Assembly (NCBI GenBank): GCA_963971405.1
Contig: OZ020489.1
Location: 7,192,001-7,256,000 of the forward strand
Reading direction: 5' to 3'
Source of the DNA: Psococerastis gibbosa
Taxonomy: Eukaryota > Arthropoda > Insecta > Psocodea > Psocidae
Length of the DNA stretch: 64,000 nt
Under the pieces are notes generated by a model that was not told the origin of the DNA, did no database searches, and worked only from the letters and a program-made list of their open reading frames with translations. Of the stretch, positions 1 through 11,089 are shown piece by piece. Within the stretch, counting starts at the first letter, position 1. The number at the start of each line of letters is the position of its first letter. A program made the translations under genes and the position numbers.

Positions 1-75
1 TTCTTCTTTAACTGCCTCTTCTAACGAAGATCGGCGATCATCATGGCAATCTGAGCCTTGGAGACTGCTGCTCTG
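1..75 (-). mobile_element. LINE 3'-end remnant (short)
   Basis: On the minus strand this reads into a block with 'ATTGCCATGATGATCGCC' followed by a short tail ending in GAAGAA at the window edge. The same block recurs at 8398-8455, 17850-18165 and 48865-48925, each time next to a GAA-rich tail. In the 17850 copy the upstream reading frame looks like the C-terminus of a LINE endonuclease/reverse transcriptase, so this piece is inferred to be the last few dozen bases of the same family. Too short to be classified alone. Confidence 0.4.
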
Positions 76-142
76 AATAGGGAAGTCGTTCTCTTGCCAA
101 ACCGTAACAAATTACATTTAGTTAGTTAGGTAGTAGTAGTAG

Positions 143-342
143 TATGGTTGGACACAGTCCCAGGCCACGTTGTGGGCCCATAGGACAGGTGACCTCCTGA
201 TTATAGAGGATTCCGAACCACTTGGGAAACACAGTGAAGTCACACGATTAGTCCGGAGGTGACCAGGACAAGTCCTACCATGTTTCCCTACCGGTACTGT
301 GCTCACGACCAAGTTATCTGCATTTCGAACCTGCTCTGGTCC
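143..342 (-). repeat. 5S-like SINE, subfamily A, head-truncated
   Basis: Copy of the dispersed family best defined by the complete copy at 40055-40299. It shares the core with 'CACTTGGGAAACACAG' and its complement-side tail of ACT triplets, seen here on the plus strand as repeated AGT before 143. The 5S-like head, which would lie near 345, is missing. The conserved core runs through the whole copy with few changes from the copy at 572-802. Confidence 0.6.
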
Positions 343-354
343 GCTGGTACTGGT

Positions 355-485
355 ACTCTATGATTATTGATCAATTTTAACATGAGGAAATTAAAATGGA
401 GAATGTCGTAGAGTAAAGCAAAAATCTCAAATCAAATTTGTAGTTAAATTTACCAGTGGACTACCCGCCTTAAGGATTATTTTTC
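355..485. mobile_element. Fragment of TA-type MITE (family of 27103-27512)
   Basis: The segment starting 'CTCTATGATTATTGATCAAT' is also found inside the MITE at 27103-27512, and similarity runs toward that element's right end. Only the right half is recognisable here; the left inverted repeat is absent. Confidence 0.45.
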
Positions 486-571
486 ATGACAACCATCAAC
501 TCCCCTAAATAATCCTGGCTACGGCCTTGCTCAGAAGCAATTGCTCATGCCTGGTGGGAGCCACCCTAGTA

Positions 572-802
572 GAATGGTTGGACACAGTCCCAGGCCACGG
601 TGTGGGCCCATAGGACAGTGAACCTCCTGATTACAGTGGATTCCGAACCACTTGGGAAACACAGTGAAGTCACACGATTAGTTCGGAGGTGACCACGACA
701 AGTCCTACCATGTTTCCCTACCGGCACTGTGCACACGACCAAGTTATCTGCATTTTGAACCTGCTCTGGTCCGCTGGGTTCAACTTGGTATGGCGGCCGG
801 CT
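572..802 (-). repeat. 5S-like SINE, subfamily A
   Basis: Nearly full-length copy. The minus-strand 5' end at 802 begins with the GCCGGCCGCC-type head and the 3' end at about 572 carries a short CTA-rich tail. It is very similar to the copies at 143-342, 35745-35934 and 40055-40299. A target duplication was not clear. Confidence 0.65.
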
Positions 803-824
803 CTAGTTAGGTAGTAAGTTATTT

Positions 825-2016
825 ATTTAAGGACTTTTTATGGACCCAGGCCTTCGTAATGGTGGCCCATAGGCTCTTCTCTATGCCAACGACCCCATGG
901 ATTTCGGGCATTATTTGTATTGTTTCCGTCAAATTTTTTTGCCATTGCCGGAAAACTGGTATGCGTTCTTGATGTCAACCTACACCGGCTACAAACGATA
1001 ATGCAGGGCCGGCCCTACCGGTGGAGCGAATGGAGCGATCGCTCCAGGCCTCGCGCTCTGAAGTACCTCGCGCCTGGCTCAATAAGCAATGGATAAAATC
1101 AATTTTTTGGCAAAATAAAAAATAAATACTAATTTTGTAGTTAACATTGCTGTTTAATAAAGAAATTGAATTTTTAAAAAGATATATTTAAATAATATTC
1201 GATCTATGGAATCGGAGAAGACCTCACAGGCACTGGAATTAGAATAAGACATAATCCACGAGTTTGCTGCAATCTCGGTGGGTTGAAATACTTTAAGAGG
1301 GAATATAGTACGCAATATTCATGTTAATGTGTGCTCATTCTCCAACTTATATTTTCAAATTCCCCCCCCCCCCCCCCGGGGGAGACCCCCGGACCCTCCT
1401 GTTTCCAGCAATATGAATAAGCATTTCAGCATTCCATTGAAAGCATTCCATTGAAAGCTTTAAAAAATAATAATAAATACTTTCCTGCTCTTAAAATACG
1501 TAAAACCCCACCATTTTGCCCTTATATTTTCACATTTTTCCTCCGGGGGAGACCCCCGGCCCCCCCTATTTCCAACAATATGAATTAGTACTATTGCTGG
1601 AATATTGTTGATGTTAAAATGCGTAAAACCCCACTATTTTGCCCTTATATTTTCAAATGTTTCCTCCGGGGGACACCCCCGGACCCCACATTGATATCTC
1701 TCTGCATCAGGTGCATGGGTTATTCAAGTAATGCGCTGTAAATTAATGTGCCTTGTTTTGCTATAGTAAACACACCAATTGCACAATCGCTAAAAATTCA
1801 TTTAGGCTACACCCACTTTTCCCGGAATGGCCCCTTCCGAAAATCTGTCCTGGACCCGCTTTTTTTGGGGGGGAGGGGACTCGCAGGATCTTGCTCCTGG
1901 CCTCGCGAACCCACGGGCCGGCCCTGCGATAATGGACAAGCTGAGACAAGCTTACCATTGACGTAATGAAACAGGCGAAAGCATGACTTTACCAAGTACA
2001 GATACGAGTCAAACAA
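825..2016 (+). repeat. Dispersed repeat family C, split by a hAT insertion
   Basis: The repeat runs 825-1003 and resumes at 1927-2016. Its hallmark is 'GATGTCAACCTACACCGGCT' followed by ACAAACGATAATG, then, after the insertion, GACAAGCTGAGACAAGCTTA. The same order without interruption is seen at 18836-19050, and related copies lie at 17460-17800, 26220-26360, 31861-32005 and 34985-35155. The class is unknown; no terminal repeats or coding capacity were found. Confidence 0.6.
1004..1926. mobile_element. Non-autonomous hAT element, 923 bp, with 8-bp target duplication
   Basis: The element begins CAGGGCCGGCCC and its other end, read in reverse, is also CAGGGCCGGCCC: a perfect 12-bp terminal inverted repeat. 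It is flanked on both sides by CGATAATG (996-1003 and 1927-1934), an 8-bp duplication of the kind hAT transposases make. The duplication lies inside repeat family C and its removal restores that repeat. There is no transposase frame. Inside are two diverged copies of a unit of about 125 bp (near 1493 and 1616) with 'CCGGGGGAGACCCCCGG'-type blocks and C/G homopolymers. Its interior resembles the interior of the MITE at 41102-41394. Confidence 0.88.
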
Positions 2017-2118
2017 ATTACAAAAATAAACAAATTATAAGTTACACATAAAATCATTTATTGTAAAAAAATCGAAAAAATAGCGTTGTCAGTTTAACGC
2101 GAAACTAATAAAAAAAAT

Positions 2119-2154
2119 ACACAACCGGTTTCGGCTTATGGCATCATCAAGTGT
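2119..2154 (-). ncRNA. Hammerhead-ribozyme-like motif, Penelope type (degenerate)
   Basis: On the minus strand the order is ACAC, TTGATGA, a short hairpin of TGCCATAAGC type, CGAAAC, CGGT, T, GTGT. ACAC and GTGT pair as helix I, TTGATGA is one change from the hammerhead core CTGATGA, GAAA follows helix II, and ACC/GGT forms a loop-less 3-bp helix III before the cleavage-site U. Penelope-like retroelements are known to carry type I hammerheads with minimal helix III. Core position C3 being U would be expected to abolish catalysis. No coding part of a Penelope element is seen next to it. Confidence 0.4.
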
Positions 2155-2159
2155 TAGAA

Positions 2160-2285
2160 AACAGTCAAAATACAAAAGTATGCGAGATAAAACATAAACT
2201 GTCGCGCCTATAGGCCTATAGCATTTGGTAAAGAATAATAATTAAAAACATGAAAAATTGTTGCTCCAACAAGGAAGAAGTATTT
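2160..2285. other. Non-coding flank
   Basis: AT-rich; no feature seen. Confidence 0.5.
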
Positions 2286-2600
2286 TAAGGAAAGAATGAA
2301 AGAAATTTGCCTATATTTTCCATTTGGGCGAATTTCGGGCCTTTCGACCCACTTTTACAATTGTTTATTAACCCATTATGTAATTATTTAAAGCTTTATC
2401 TTGAGCAATAGCTTCTCTAATCTTAATAGTTTCTAAATTATGTTTTCCACAATTAGTAAGTTTGTAAGTAAGATTGTAAGTTATGCAAAGTTAATAAGGA
2501 ATCTATTCTGTAAGAAAGAATGAAAGAAAGAAAATTGTCTCTTTTTTCCATATGGACGAATTTTGGGCCTTTCGGCCCACACTTACAATCAACCCATACC
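2286..2600. repeat. Two-unit tandem repeat, period about 225 bp
   Basis: 'AAAGAATGAAAGAAA' followed by a GGGCCTTTCGRCCCAC block occurs at about 2291-2362 and again at about 2515-2592, with recognisable but diverged sequence between. Only the strongest portions of each unit align by eye. Confidence 0.5.
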
Positions 2601-3517
2601 TGTAGTGTTAACTTAAATCTAACTTAAACTAAAAAACTAAACTAAAACTAAAAAAGACCATTTATACATTTTATATTTATGTATCACATACAATATCTAT
2701 TTTTAGGCCTTTTTATACTTATAAATTATAAATCTTAGGGTTTTAATTTTTGCTCAGAAAACTAATCAACATAAACTGACAAATCAAGATGGGGTTGGAA
2801 GGAAAGGGACCGCAATTAAACCGTTTAATGTCTCAAAATATTGTCAGACTATAAGTATTAATCATATAAAATTACGGTTGCTGCGACTTATTAAAACTGA
2901 GAATTATAATTTTATTATTCATCAGATTTTTACTCCCTAATTGCCATTTTATGTTTAATTCCGTGGTTATCGTTGCCATTGCTAGGGTTTAATGGTAAGT
3001 TATTCGTCTGCTGGAACTGAAGGAAATGTTTTATGTTGCTTTGCTTGTACGATAATGAAACAACTTCAAGTGTGTACCTACCGTTTTTAGTTTTAGTTTT
3101 AGTTGTAGTAAAAGGGGGCCCAGCACAGGCTCGTCCTAAAGGGTCCATCCTACTGATATAGCCCACTGTATATCTCTAAAATCATTGTAAATGTTTTTTT
3201 TTGAAGGAAATACCTTTATTTTTTTACTTTTTACTTACCGGTACCGTTGGACCAGCAATTGAAAAGAGTTTTGTTTTTATCAATAAGTATGCATTAATGT
3301 AATCCATCAAACTCCGTGTTTTGTTCGTTTAAATTGTTAGTTCAATTAAATGTGTAACCCTCCCACGATTGGGCTTAAAGGTGGTCACAGGTTTGTAAAT
3401 GTATGTTGTACCTAGTTTTGTTAAATACACGGATTTTATATCTTTTATCTATATATACGTTGACATCGCATAATATAGGCCTATCAACATTCAATGAGAA
3501 ATTAAGTGATTATAAAG
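2601..3517. other. No gene found
   Basis: AT-rich sequence with a short AAACT-type run near 2630. No exon, RNA gene or repeat copy was recognised. Confidence 0.5.
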
Positions 3518-4110
3518 TAATGCTTCCGAATGTTGTTCTCCATCCAAGGCTCATGCAAGAAGAGCCGTACATTAAAAAGTTCTTCAACATAGTACATCCA
3601 TCGCATTCGCAGCGGTTAATTACGATTCATATGGTTAATTACGATTTACGCAGTATGCGTATGGTGCTTGACTCAAACTGTTCAAATTGTCCTGAGTCCC
3701 GACCCTGTGGAGGCAACATTCAATTTTGATTTTGTCCAATAATGTTTTCCTCCATACATGGCTCATGCTAGAAGAACCGTACCTTAAAACGTTCTAGAAT
3801 ACAGTACACCGCATTCGTAGCGGTTAATTACGCTTTATATGGTTAATTACGATTTACGCAGAATGCGCATGGAGCCTGATTCAAACTGTTCAAGTTGTCC
3901 CGACCCTGTGGAGGAAACATTCAATTTTGATTTTGCCCAATAATGTTTTCCTCCATTCATGGCTTATGCTAGAACAGCCGTACCGTAAGATGTTCTATAA
4001 CATAGTACAGCATGAAGAATGCGCATGCATGGTGCATGAACTAAACTTTAAAAATTTTCCTAACCCTGTACTCTGTAGAGGAAACATGAAATTTTGGATT
4101 TGTCCAATAT
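3518..4110. repeat. Tandem array, three units of about 205 bp
   Basis: Units start near 3518, 3742 and 3943. Shared blocks include 'GAAACATTCAATTTTGATTT', 'AATGTTTTCCTCCAT' and a repeated 'GGTTAATTACGATT' inside units 1 and 2. Units diverge increasingly to the right. The open frames across it are a by-product of the repetition. Confidence 0.75.
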
Positions 4111-4453
4111 TTATAATAATAACACACCCTTAATATTGTAGGCTGCAAAGAGAAGGACACCTAAAAGGCTAAAATTGGAGGACAGTAAAGTGAAGATAGA
4201 CACTGGAAGTTCTACTGCGTCACGTTGACAGAATTTTCAATGACGGCACGTTGCTGCATTGACCTAATTTTAAAGAAAACACTCTCCAGTTAGAAATCAT
4301 GTCGTTTTTTGTTTTCAAGTTGTGTCTCCTACTTTAAGAAAACAGACCTCGTACATGTACAGTACTCATTCCCGGTCACTGGGGGGGGGGGGGATTATTC
4401 GTTTATCTTTCTGCGATTTTTATTCAGGGCTGGTTTTGTTTAAAAAGCTTCTC

Positions 4454-4833
4454 TGCAGCCCTATTATGGCGATTTGGTATTAACATAATACCGGGGTTTA
4501 TTCTATTGGCTTAAACAAGTGAGTGCAAAATGCACGGGAAATTCAAATTGATAAATTGCTATTTTTTGTGAGTTTTCAATTTTTTCTCCCTTATAGATGT
4601 AGGCACATTGCGTCTTAAAATTCTTATTACGCTTATATTTCAAAATTGTAAATTTTAATTTCCTTCAATTATAAAACAATGCAATCATTCCCTTGTATTA
4701 AGCTTACATAAAGTTATTAATTTGAATTTCCCGCGCATATTTTAACACCTTTTTGAGACCTTACTAATGTGGTATTACAAAAATAAACCCGCTATAATGT
4801 TATTCCCAAATCACCATAATAGGGCTGCTGATA
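4454..4833. mobile_element. MITE with long terminal inverted repeats
   Basis: The left end begins GCAGCCCTATTATGGCGATT and the right end, reversed, begins GCAGCCCTATTATGGTGATT. Pairing continues inward through CGGGAAATTCAAATT on both sides, giving inverted repeats of roughly 90 bp with gaps. A single end of the same family is at 29190-29262. No clear target duplication, so the superfamily is open. Confidence 0.6.
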
Positions 4834-4999
4834 GAATATTTTGCTCCAAATTTTGTTCCGTCTATTGATTCCTTCATAAAGTATTGCAAGTGATTTTTAT
4901 TGTTGTTGTAGAATAGTGGGTACTATTCGTACTAATAATACTAGATACTCGTCTACCATGATTTGAATCTAAAATTAATTAATTAATCAATTAAAGCCT

Positions 5000-6911
5000 C
5001 GATCACAGCCACGCCAGGTGAGGGCTGCCCACAAGGCGGATGCCTCTCCCCCCTCCTCTGGTCTCTGGTAGTCGACGGGCTGCTAACTGCACTAGGGCAA
5101 GATGGGTACGACGTCTGCGGCTATGCGGATGATTTGGTGATCTTGGTGCGAGGCCAGCATGACGCTCTTGTCTCTGAGCGAATGCAAAGGGCCTTAACCA
5201 TAGCCCATAATTGGTGCCTTTCTGAAGGACTGAACATAAATCCTAAAAAAACCACCCTGGTCCCGTTCACGAGGAAGTTGAAGCTTAATATTAAAGCTCC
5301 CACCCTCAGCGGGGTGCGTTTAGCCCTCACAGATAGCACCAAATATCTTGGTGTTATCCTTGACCGGAAGCTCACATGGAGCCTGCATCTGGACCAGGCT
5401 GTAAGCAGGGCGCGAAACGCCTTATTTCTTACGAGCAGAATGGTGGGTAGAACGTGGGGGCTTAAGCCGAAAGTAACGGACTGGCTATACAAGTCCATTG
5501 TGCGACCTATAATTAGCTATGCGGCGCTAATTTGGTGGCCTAGACTGCATAAGAGCAAAAAGGGAGCAAAATCTCTCACAAAACTACAGAGGCTGGCTTG
5601 CCTCGCGATCACGGGAGCATCCCGCTCGTGCCCCACGGCTGCCATGGAGGTCCTATTGAACCTACCACCACTCACGATTTTCATCGAGAGTGAGGCGGCT
5701 AAGTGGGCCTATCGCATTAAGAAAAGCCATGGACTAAAGCCTGGCGACCTTACTGGACACTTACGCATTCTTAATGAGTGCAAGGTTCCGGAGGTTATGT
5801 TCTCAGACTCCATGGAGACAACTTTTCAATTCTCAAAGAATTTCTCGGTTATATTGGAAAGCCGGAAAAAATGGACTGACGGAGAGGTAGTCTTTCCATA
5901 CGGCTCATTAAGATTTTACACTGATGGGTCAAAAATAGAAAACGGAGGAACAGGGGCGGGGGTTTATGGGCCACGACTCAACTTAGTCATCCCCATGGGA
6001 TCCCAACCCACAGTCTTCCAAGCCGAAATACATGCCATACGCGCATGTGCGGCGCACTGCATTAAACGTGCTTACCGCCACAGCAAGATATTCATTATCT
6101 CCGACAGCATGGCTTCCCTACTTGCGCTGGACTCGAATAGCTACGAGTCCAAGCAGGTGTGGGAATGTATGCTTGCACTCAACGCATTGGGGGTGACGAA
6201 TAAAGTCACCCTCATGTGGGTTCCAGGACACGCCGGGATCGAAGGCAATGAAAATGCCGACGCCTTGGCGAGAGAAGGGAGCGCGCTACCCTTCATTGGG
6301 CCTGAACCCTTCTGCGCCTTCCCGAGAAACCGCCAAACCCTAGAGATTGGCATATGGGAAGAAAAGAGAAAGGAAGCATACTGGAAGTCTGTCACAGGCC
6401 ACAGACAATCCAAAATATTCCTCACTCACTCTAAGAGCTATACCGCCAAAGCACTGAACCTCAGCAAGCCTGAACTTAAGGTACTTACAGGTGCACTCAC
6501 AGGACACTGCCACGTGAACTACCATTTAAAGAACATGGGTAAAGTCTTGAATGACACCTGCCGATTCTGCAAAGAAAAGGCTGAGACTGCTGAGCATATC
6601 ATCTGCTCGTGTCCGGCAGTAAAGAACAGACGACTGCTAGCAACGTCCTCTTGGTTTCTATCACCAAGGGAGGCTTGCCAGTTGGCCCCTGGGCAGTTGT
6701 GCAGGTTTTTACTGGACCTGCTGACTGACCAGGACTAAAAGTACGGGGATTCACAATAGATCTTTAAGGTCAAAGTGAGCCAAGCTCAAGTAGCAGCATC
6801 GCCCCATTACTAATCTAATCTATTCTAAAGCCAAAAAGAGGCTTAACATTGTTAATGATATCACTAAAATCCATTCTAATTAAAGAATTAATATAATAAT
6901 AATAATAATAT
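5000..6911 (+). mobile_element. 5'-truncated LINE, I/Jockey group with RNase H
   Basis: The copy starts within the reverse-transcriptase domain at about 5000 and runs through the stop at 6736-6738, a 3' UTR of about 150 bp and an (AAT)n tail at about 6893-6910. The 5' truncation is typical of LINE insertions by target-primed reverse transcription. The whole retained reading frame is open, which suggests a fairly recent insertion. A diverged remnant of a related element is at 21885-22590, where the same PTAAME block follows the RT domain. Confidence 0.88.
5002..6738 (+). CDS. LINE ORF2 C-terminal part: RT (palm-thumb), RNase H, zinc knuckle
   Basis: The frame is open from just after a stop at 4984-4986 and is in frame with GCPQGGCLSPLLW (5023 on) and the catalytic GYADDLV box (about 5119-5139). 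Taking the start at 5134 would cut off the RT active site, so the fragment should be read from about 5002; the element's own start codon is lost by truncation. An RNase H domain follows, with YTDGSK, AEIHAI, ISDSMA, and VPGHAGIEGNENADALA supplying the acidic residues and histidine. A C-terminal zinc knuckle is CRFC...EHIICSC. The family copies its own RNA into nicked chromosomal DNA; RNase H degrades the template. This copy lacks the endonuclease and most of the RT, so it cannot move by itself. RNase H in a LINE points to the I/Loa/Jockey assemblage rather than RTE or CR1. Confidence 0.9.
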   Translation: MTATPGEGCPQGGCLSPLLWSLVVDGLLTALGQDGYDVCGYADDLVILVRGQHDALVSERMQRALTIAHNWCLSEGLNINPKKTTLVPFTRKLKLNIKAPTLSGVRLALTDSTKYLGVILDRKLTWSLHLDQAVSRARNALFLTSRMVGRTWGLKPKVTDWLYKSIVRPIISYAALIWWPRLHKSKKGAKSLTKLQRLACLAITGASRSCPTAAMEVLLNLPPLTIFIESEAAKWAYRIKKSHGLKPGDLTGHLRILNECKVPEVMFSDSMETTFQFSKNFSVILESRKKWTDGEVVFPYGSLRFYTDGSKIENGGTGAGVYGPRLNLVIPMGSQPTVFQAEIHAIRACAAHCIKRAYRHSKIFIISDSMASLLALDSNSYESKQVWECMLALNALGVTNKVTLMWVPGHAGIEGNENADALAREGSALPFIGPEPFCAFPRNRQTLEIGIWEEKRKEAYWKSVTGHRQSKIFLTHSKSYTAKALNLSKPELKVLTGALTGHCHVNYHLKNMGKVLNDTCRFCKEKAETAEHIICSCPAVKNRRLLATSSWFLSPREACQLAPGQLCRFLLDLLTDQD

Positions 6912-7904
6912 ATGTGTATTGAAAACAATTTTACATTACACAGATCAGCAGTAGCCACAACAGCTACATAGCTGAAAGAGAATCAACGTACATTATCACT
7001 CAAAAATTAAAAATTAAAATAGAAATAAATAAAACACAGCATCACATAATAAATTAATTGAATTACATATTTTTCATTAAATAAATAAGGATATGCTCCT
7101 GTATAAGCTGCTAACTTAAAACTGAAACGGTCGTTGGCATTGTACAATGGACCAATGGGCCTCTAATTGGGCCTAGGTTTATAACACTACAATTACAATT
7201 AAGCCTATGTCCATACAAATTCCATAAAGAGCCTCTTCGAGCTGCTTAAGAAAAAGGCTTGCCTCCAAGAAGAAGAAACTGTATCCGAAATCTTAGAATA
7301 TTTCTATACCAATAATGCACGGAATAAATTTACTATAAAATAAATATTTTACGGCCGGTGCTAAACACCCATAAAATAGATAAAACCCCTGCGTACCCCC
7401 CCCCCCCCCCCGCCTACTTTAGCAAATAGATACAAACCTGAAAACTTTTTATATACTCGTAGAACCTAACGCAACATTTCCCGCAAAAACAATAAATTTT
7501 AACATGCCAGCCGTATATACAGAACACGCCATGAAATTTTACAACTTTGACGATGCACCGTTGTAGCTATGGAGAAAGTTAGCCGTAACAAGAAATTAAC
7601 TTTAATATGTTTAACAAAAAGTTTACAATTTGCGACTGGAATTCACTAGCGAAATAGTGTCGTGGAGAATTTTATTAGGTAATTTTGCTGCGCGCTGCAG
7701 CAGGCGGGAATAGTTTTGTATAGGAGGCTTTAGGCTCATTAAAAAGTCTGCAGACCTGTTTTTGCACTGGAATAGTTTCGTGCATATGTAGTTACTTAAG
7801 CCTTGCATTTTGTAATGTGGTAATTAAAAGTGATGGCAGTTTTTGGACTGGATTGCTTTTATTGGCGTGTTTAGTTGAGTTGGGTTGGATGTTTTATTTT
7901 TAGG
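6912..7904. other. No gene found
   Basis: AT-rich sequence with a C homopolymer near 7397-7411. No exon or repeat copy was recognised. Confidence 0.5.
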
Positions 7905-7990
7905 TTTAATCAAAATTAGAGAAACTTGACTTGACGGGATTCGAACCTGCTATCTACGTCAATCTGGGGCATTGGCTGAGGAAAAGAAGA
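7905..7990 (-). repeat. tRNA-like SINE fragment
   Basis: The minus strand has a perfect Pol III B box GGTTCGAATCC, preceded by CGTAGAT and followed by CAAGTCAAGTTT and TCTAATTT. The same order occurs at 59818-59925, so both look like copies of one tRNA-derived family. The A-box half is not recognisable here. Confidence 0.45.
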
Positions 7991-8397
7991 AGACTTTCCG
8001 TCAAAATACATAGTCATTCTTTGTTTACGGCATAATTTGGGGTCTCTCTCTTTAGAGACAATCATAAAGCAGGAGCCGAAGTGCACAGTAGGGTGGTTAC
8101 TTGCGGCATACCCTCTAAAGCTGTAGGAGGACGGAAATAAATAGCTGTAGCCTTGGGGGTGTAAATTTCTTATTCAATAGCCGTAGCACGAGGAAAGAGA
8201 ACTTATTCCCAGGGATAAAAATGTAATCAAAACAATTTTTGAATGTCACTTTGCATCCTAAAGACTTTTTTTTAACCCCGGCAATAAGATAACCTGGAAT
8301 CTCGATCGTGCTGCGGCTGCAGGCTTTAAATTCCTCTGTGACTTATAATTTTGAATAGTACCGGTATAGCCCTATTTGTATATTCATGACTACCAAT
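7991..8397. other. No gene found
   Basis: No exon or repeat copy was recognised. Confidence 0.45.
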
Positions 8398-8458
8398 TGC
8401 CATGATGATCGCCAATCTTCGAGAGAAGAAAAAGAAGAAGAAGCGGAAGAATTGTGTA
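8398..8458 (+). mobile_element. LINE 3'-end remnant with GAA tail
   Basis: 'ATTGCCATGATGATCGCC' is followed by AATCTTCGAGAGAAGAAAAA and GAA triplets, the same 3' block and tail as at 17850-18165. Read in frame the block gives IAMMIANLR, a C-terminal motif of some LINE polyproteins. Confidence 0.45.
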
Positions 8459-10545
8459 TTGTTGCGCATGATGTGTGTATAAACTGCATACTATAGAATG
8501 ACTCGTAAACGAACTTGGTTAAATCATCTTGCTTACGCCTAATAGGCTACATTGTGCCTTTTGCAAGCACATCCATTGTCGCTATGCGTATACCAGTTAG
8601 CCACCTGCTAAGGCCAGGCCAGGTGATTTTTGCAGTCGCGATGTACGCCAGTGTCTTATCTATTTTTAGGGATAGGGCTTGGTGAATCGTCGGTGCAAAA
8701 CCACAGATTATTTAACAAAGGGGTGATTGCACTTACGCTTACCTGCTGTGTTAATAGTCACACAGTATTCAAACAATTAGGGTAGAGCCCATTGAAAGGG
8801 GGCGACGTTTCAGGCTAAGTCCTAAGAAGGACTGATAACCTTTACCAATAGATCACAAAACCACAGAAGATTTCTATGATCTGGCGGTTCTACGAGAAAC
8901 CCGTGCACTTTTATGCACGCTAGCTTTTGAAATCACAATTCCCAATGAGTTCCGTATCCATTGAAAAATCGACAAGAACTCCTCTGCTAGCTACAAAGTT
9001 AAGGCCAAATCGGAGACTTTTGACCTTGAACGTTGAATACATAGAAATATAATAGAACTGGAGCGGCGGGAGCCATAATATGCCTTACGAGGCACCCGTT
9101 AACCATAAGCCAACTATCAGAGATAAGTACCAACGCAAAAAATATCGAAGTCTTACACACTGCAGCATAGCAAAGCGGATACCTGGACCCGGTCAAAAAC
9201 TCTGTAGTTTAGTAGTTACCTTGTGCAGGCTATTTCCCCGCCGAATTGCGTACTTATCTTGTGCAGGCTACACTAGCAGCCATATTGATAACGGTCTCTA
9301 GCCACGGGATGGTATCTATTTTATAAACAAAGCCCCGCGTCGCGTACCTGTTCCGTATTTCACATTTTATTATTTCAAATAATTGCAGTTTTACCTATTG
9401 TTGGCGCTTTACAGTCAAATTAAGTGTTCATATTTCAAGGCACACGCATTTAATTACAAAAGTTGGAGGTTTTTCTTCACTGTGGGGCACGTAAAAATAT
9501 TCTAAGAGGTATGTTTTTAAATGCTTCATGCACAAATTTGAGACCTATAGTAATAGTAATTTTAGTTTGGCTTGATAGCGTAAGCATGTCTACGCGTATA
9601 CTAGTCCCTCCTATCGATTATTACTATGTCCCTGCGGTGTAAAACGTGTATTAGGAACCCCATGCAAAGTCATTTCCAGGCCAGTCACGTGACCCCCTCC
9701 GGTTTGGCCTTAAAGGCGTCGGCTAATGGCGACTGCGAAAATCGGCCATGTGTACCGGGTCTAGTATTCATTCGGAAACAATTGATACGAATAATAGTCA
9801 AAAATGTCAATGAGTACTGTTGTAGGCTCAATGGACGTCTAAAAATCTTTCATCCATGAAAAGCCCTAAAAAAATAGCCATAATACTTTTAAAGGGCAAA
9901 GACACGTTGAATGTAGATATGACCGAGTAGGCCTATACATTAAATATTTTCAGGAGGGGGGTGATGTTAGGCCAGATCGTCTCTAGTTTTAGGCCTAAAC
10001 TTCTTCCCCGTGGACACAGGCCCTAAACGACGTTGAGTTCTAATAACCAAACCGCTTCTGCACCCTGTTGACTCTAACATCTAATAGATCTGGCCCTGAT
10101 CTCCTACACTGCTTACAGTACAGTTTTCGAATACTTCAATGACACGACAACTACTAGGAGTAATAGAGAAGGGTAAACTCGCAAAGTTCAAACTAAAATA
10201 GATCAAAAGCTTCGTTGTAAAAGCGTCGAAATTGGAGGTAGCAATACGAATTTAATCGGTGGAAAGAGCTTTGGAGGGGTGGGGCAATAAATTTTGGCGG
10301 GAAAGTTTAGGTACAGCTCTACATTCTTCAACTTTGCAGCATTGAGTTATGTCCTGCCACAGTGATGAACGTAAAATGTCGGAGTTTCATAAACACTGAT
10401 AGATTCCGAGCGGAAACTTTTCTTTTTCCGTGTAAAATATTTGTTTTAATTCTCACGCCAGAAATGACAAGTCAAAAAGTTTTTGTCTTTTAGCAAATGC
10501 TCGCCATTAATATTCTGATTTAAACTCAACTTTTCCTTGTCATTG
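8459..10545. other. No gene found; one hairpin
   Basis: The stretch includes GC-richer parts around 9080-9360 and 9640-9760 that could be promoter or exon sequence but show no supported reading frame. A hairpin at 8800-8850 (AGTCC...GGACT with GGTTA/TAGCC extension) lies beside GAAACGTC on the minus strand; see rejected items. Confidence 0.45.
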
Positions 10546-11072
10546 TCAGCAATTTTAGACCTGGAACCCCAGCACCTGGTCACTAACAGAAAACACATAT
10601 AAAAAACTCGCTTTGCTTTGCACAAGGAACCTCACTTCCTTACTGTAGAATACCATCAATCAACGTATTGCGCCGCATTCTTACAGCAAGACACCTTTTT
10701 AGAAAGTGTCTAAGACACTTGCTATTAAAGCACCTAATGCCTTAACAACACCAAGAAGTTGAGGTGTCTTGCCTAAAAGCCCGTTACACAGGAACGAATC
10801 AAACGAATCCATTAAGACACATTCTGTCAGCAATTTTAGACCCCAAACTTCACTACCTGGGCACTAACAGAAAACACTTAAGAAACCCGTTTGGCTCAAG
10901 GAATCTCTCTTCCTTACTGTAGGACATCATCAATCAACGTATTGCGCCGCATTCTTGCGGGAAGGCCTTTTTTTAGAAAGCGTCTAAGACACTTGCTATT
11001 AAGACACCTAATGCCTTAACAACAGCAAGAAGTTGAGGTGTCTAAAGGCCCATTACACTGGAACGAATCTGC
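10546..11072. repeat. Tandem duplication, two units of about 280 bp
   Basis: Units begin GTCAGCAATTTTAGACC at about 10546 and 10827. Long blocks are shared, for example CAATCAACGTATTGCGCCGC and 'CTAAGACACTTGCTATTAA'. A small internal hairpin with AGTGTCTAAGACACTT is present in the first unit. Confidence 0.8.
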
Positions 11073-11089
11073 AGAAGTTTTTGCGTTCC

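Noticed and set aside
8788-8850. Hairpin next to GAAACGTC, resembling the Penelope-type hammerhead end
   Set aside because: The CTGANGA core is missing and the hairpin does not occupy the helix II position, so a ribozyme is not supported.
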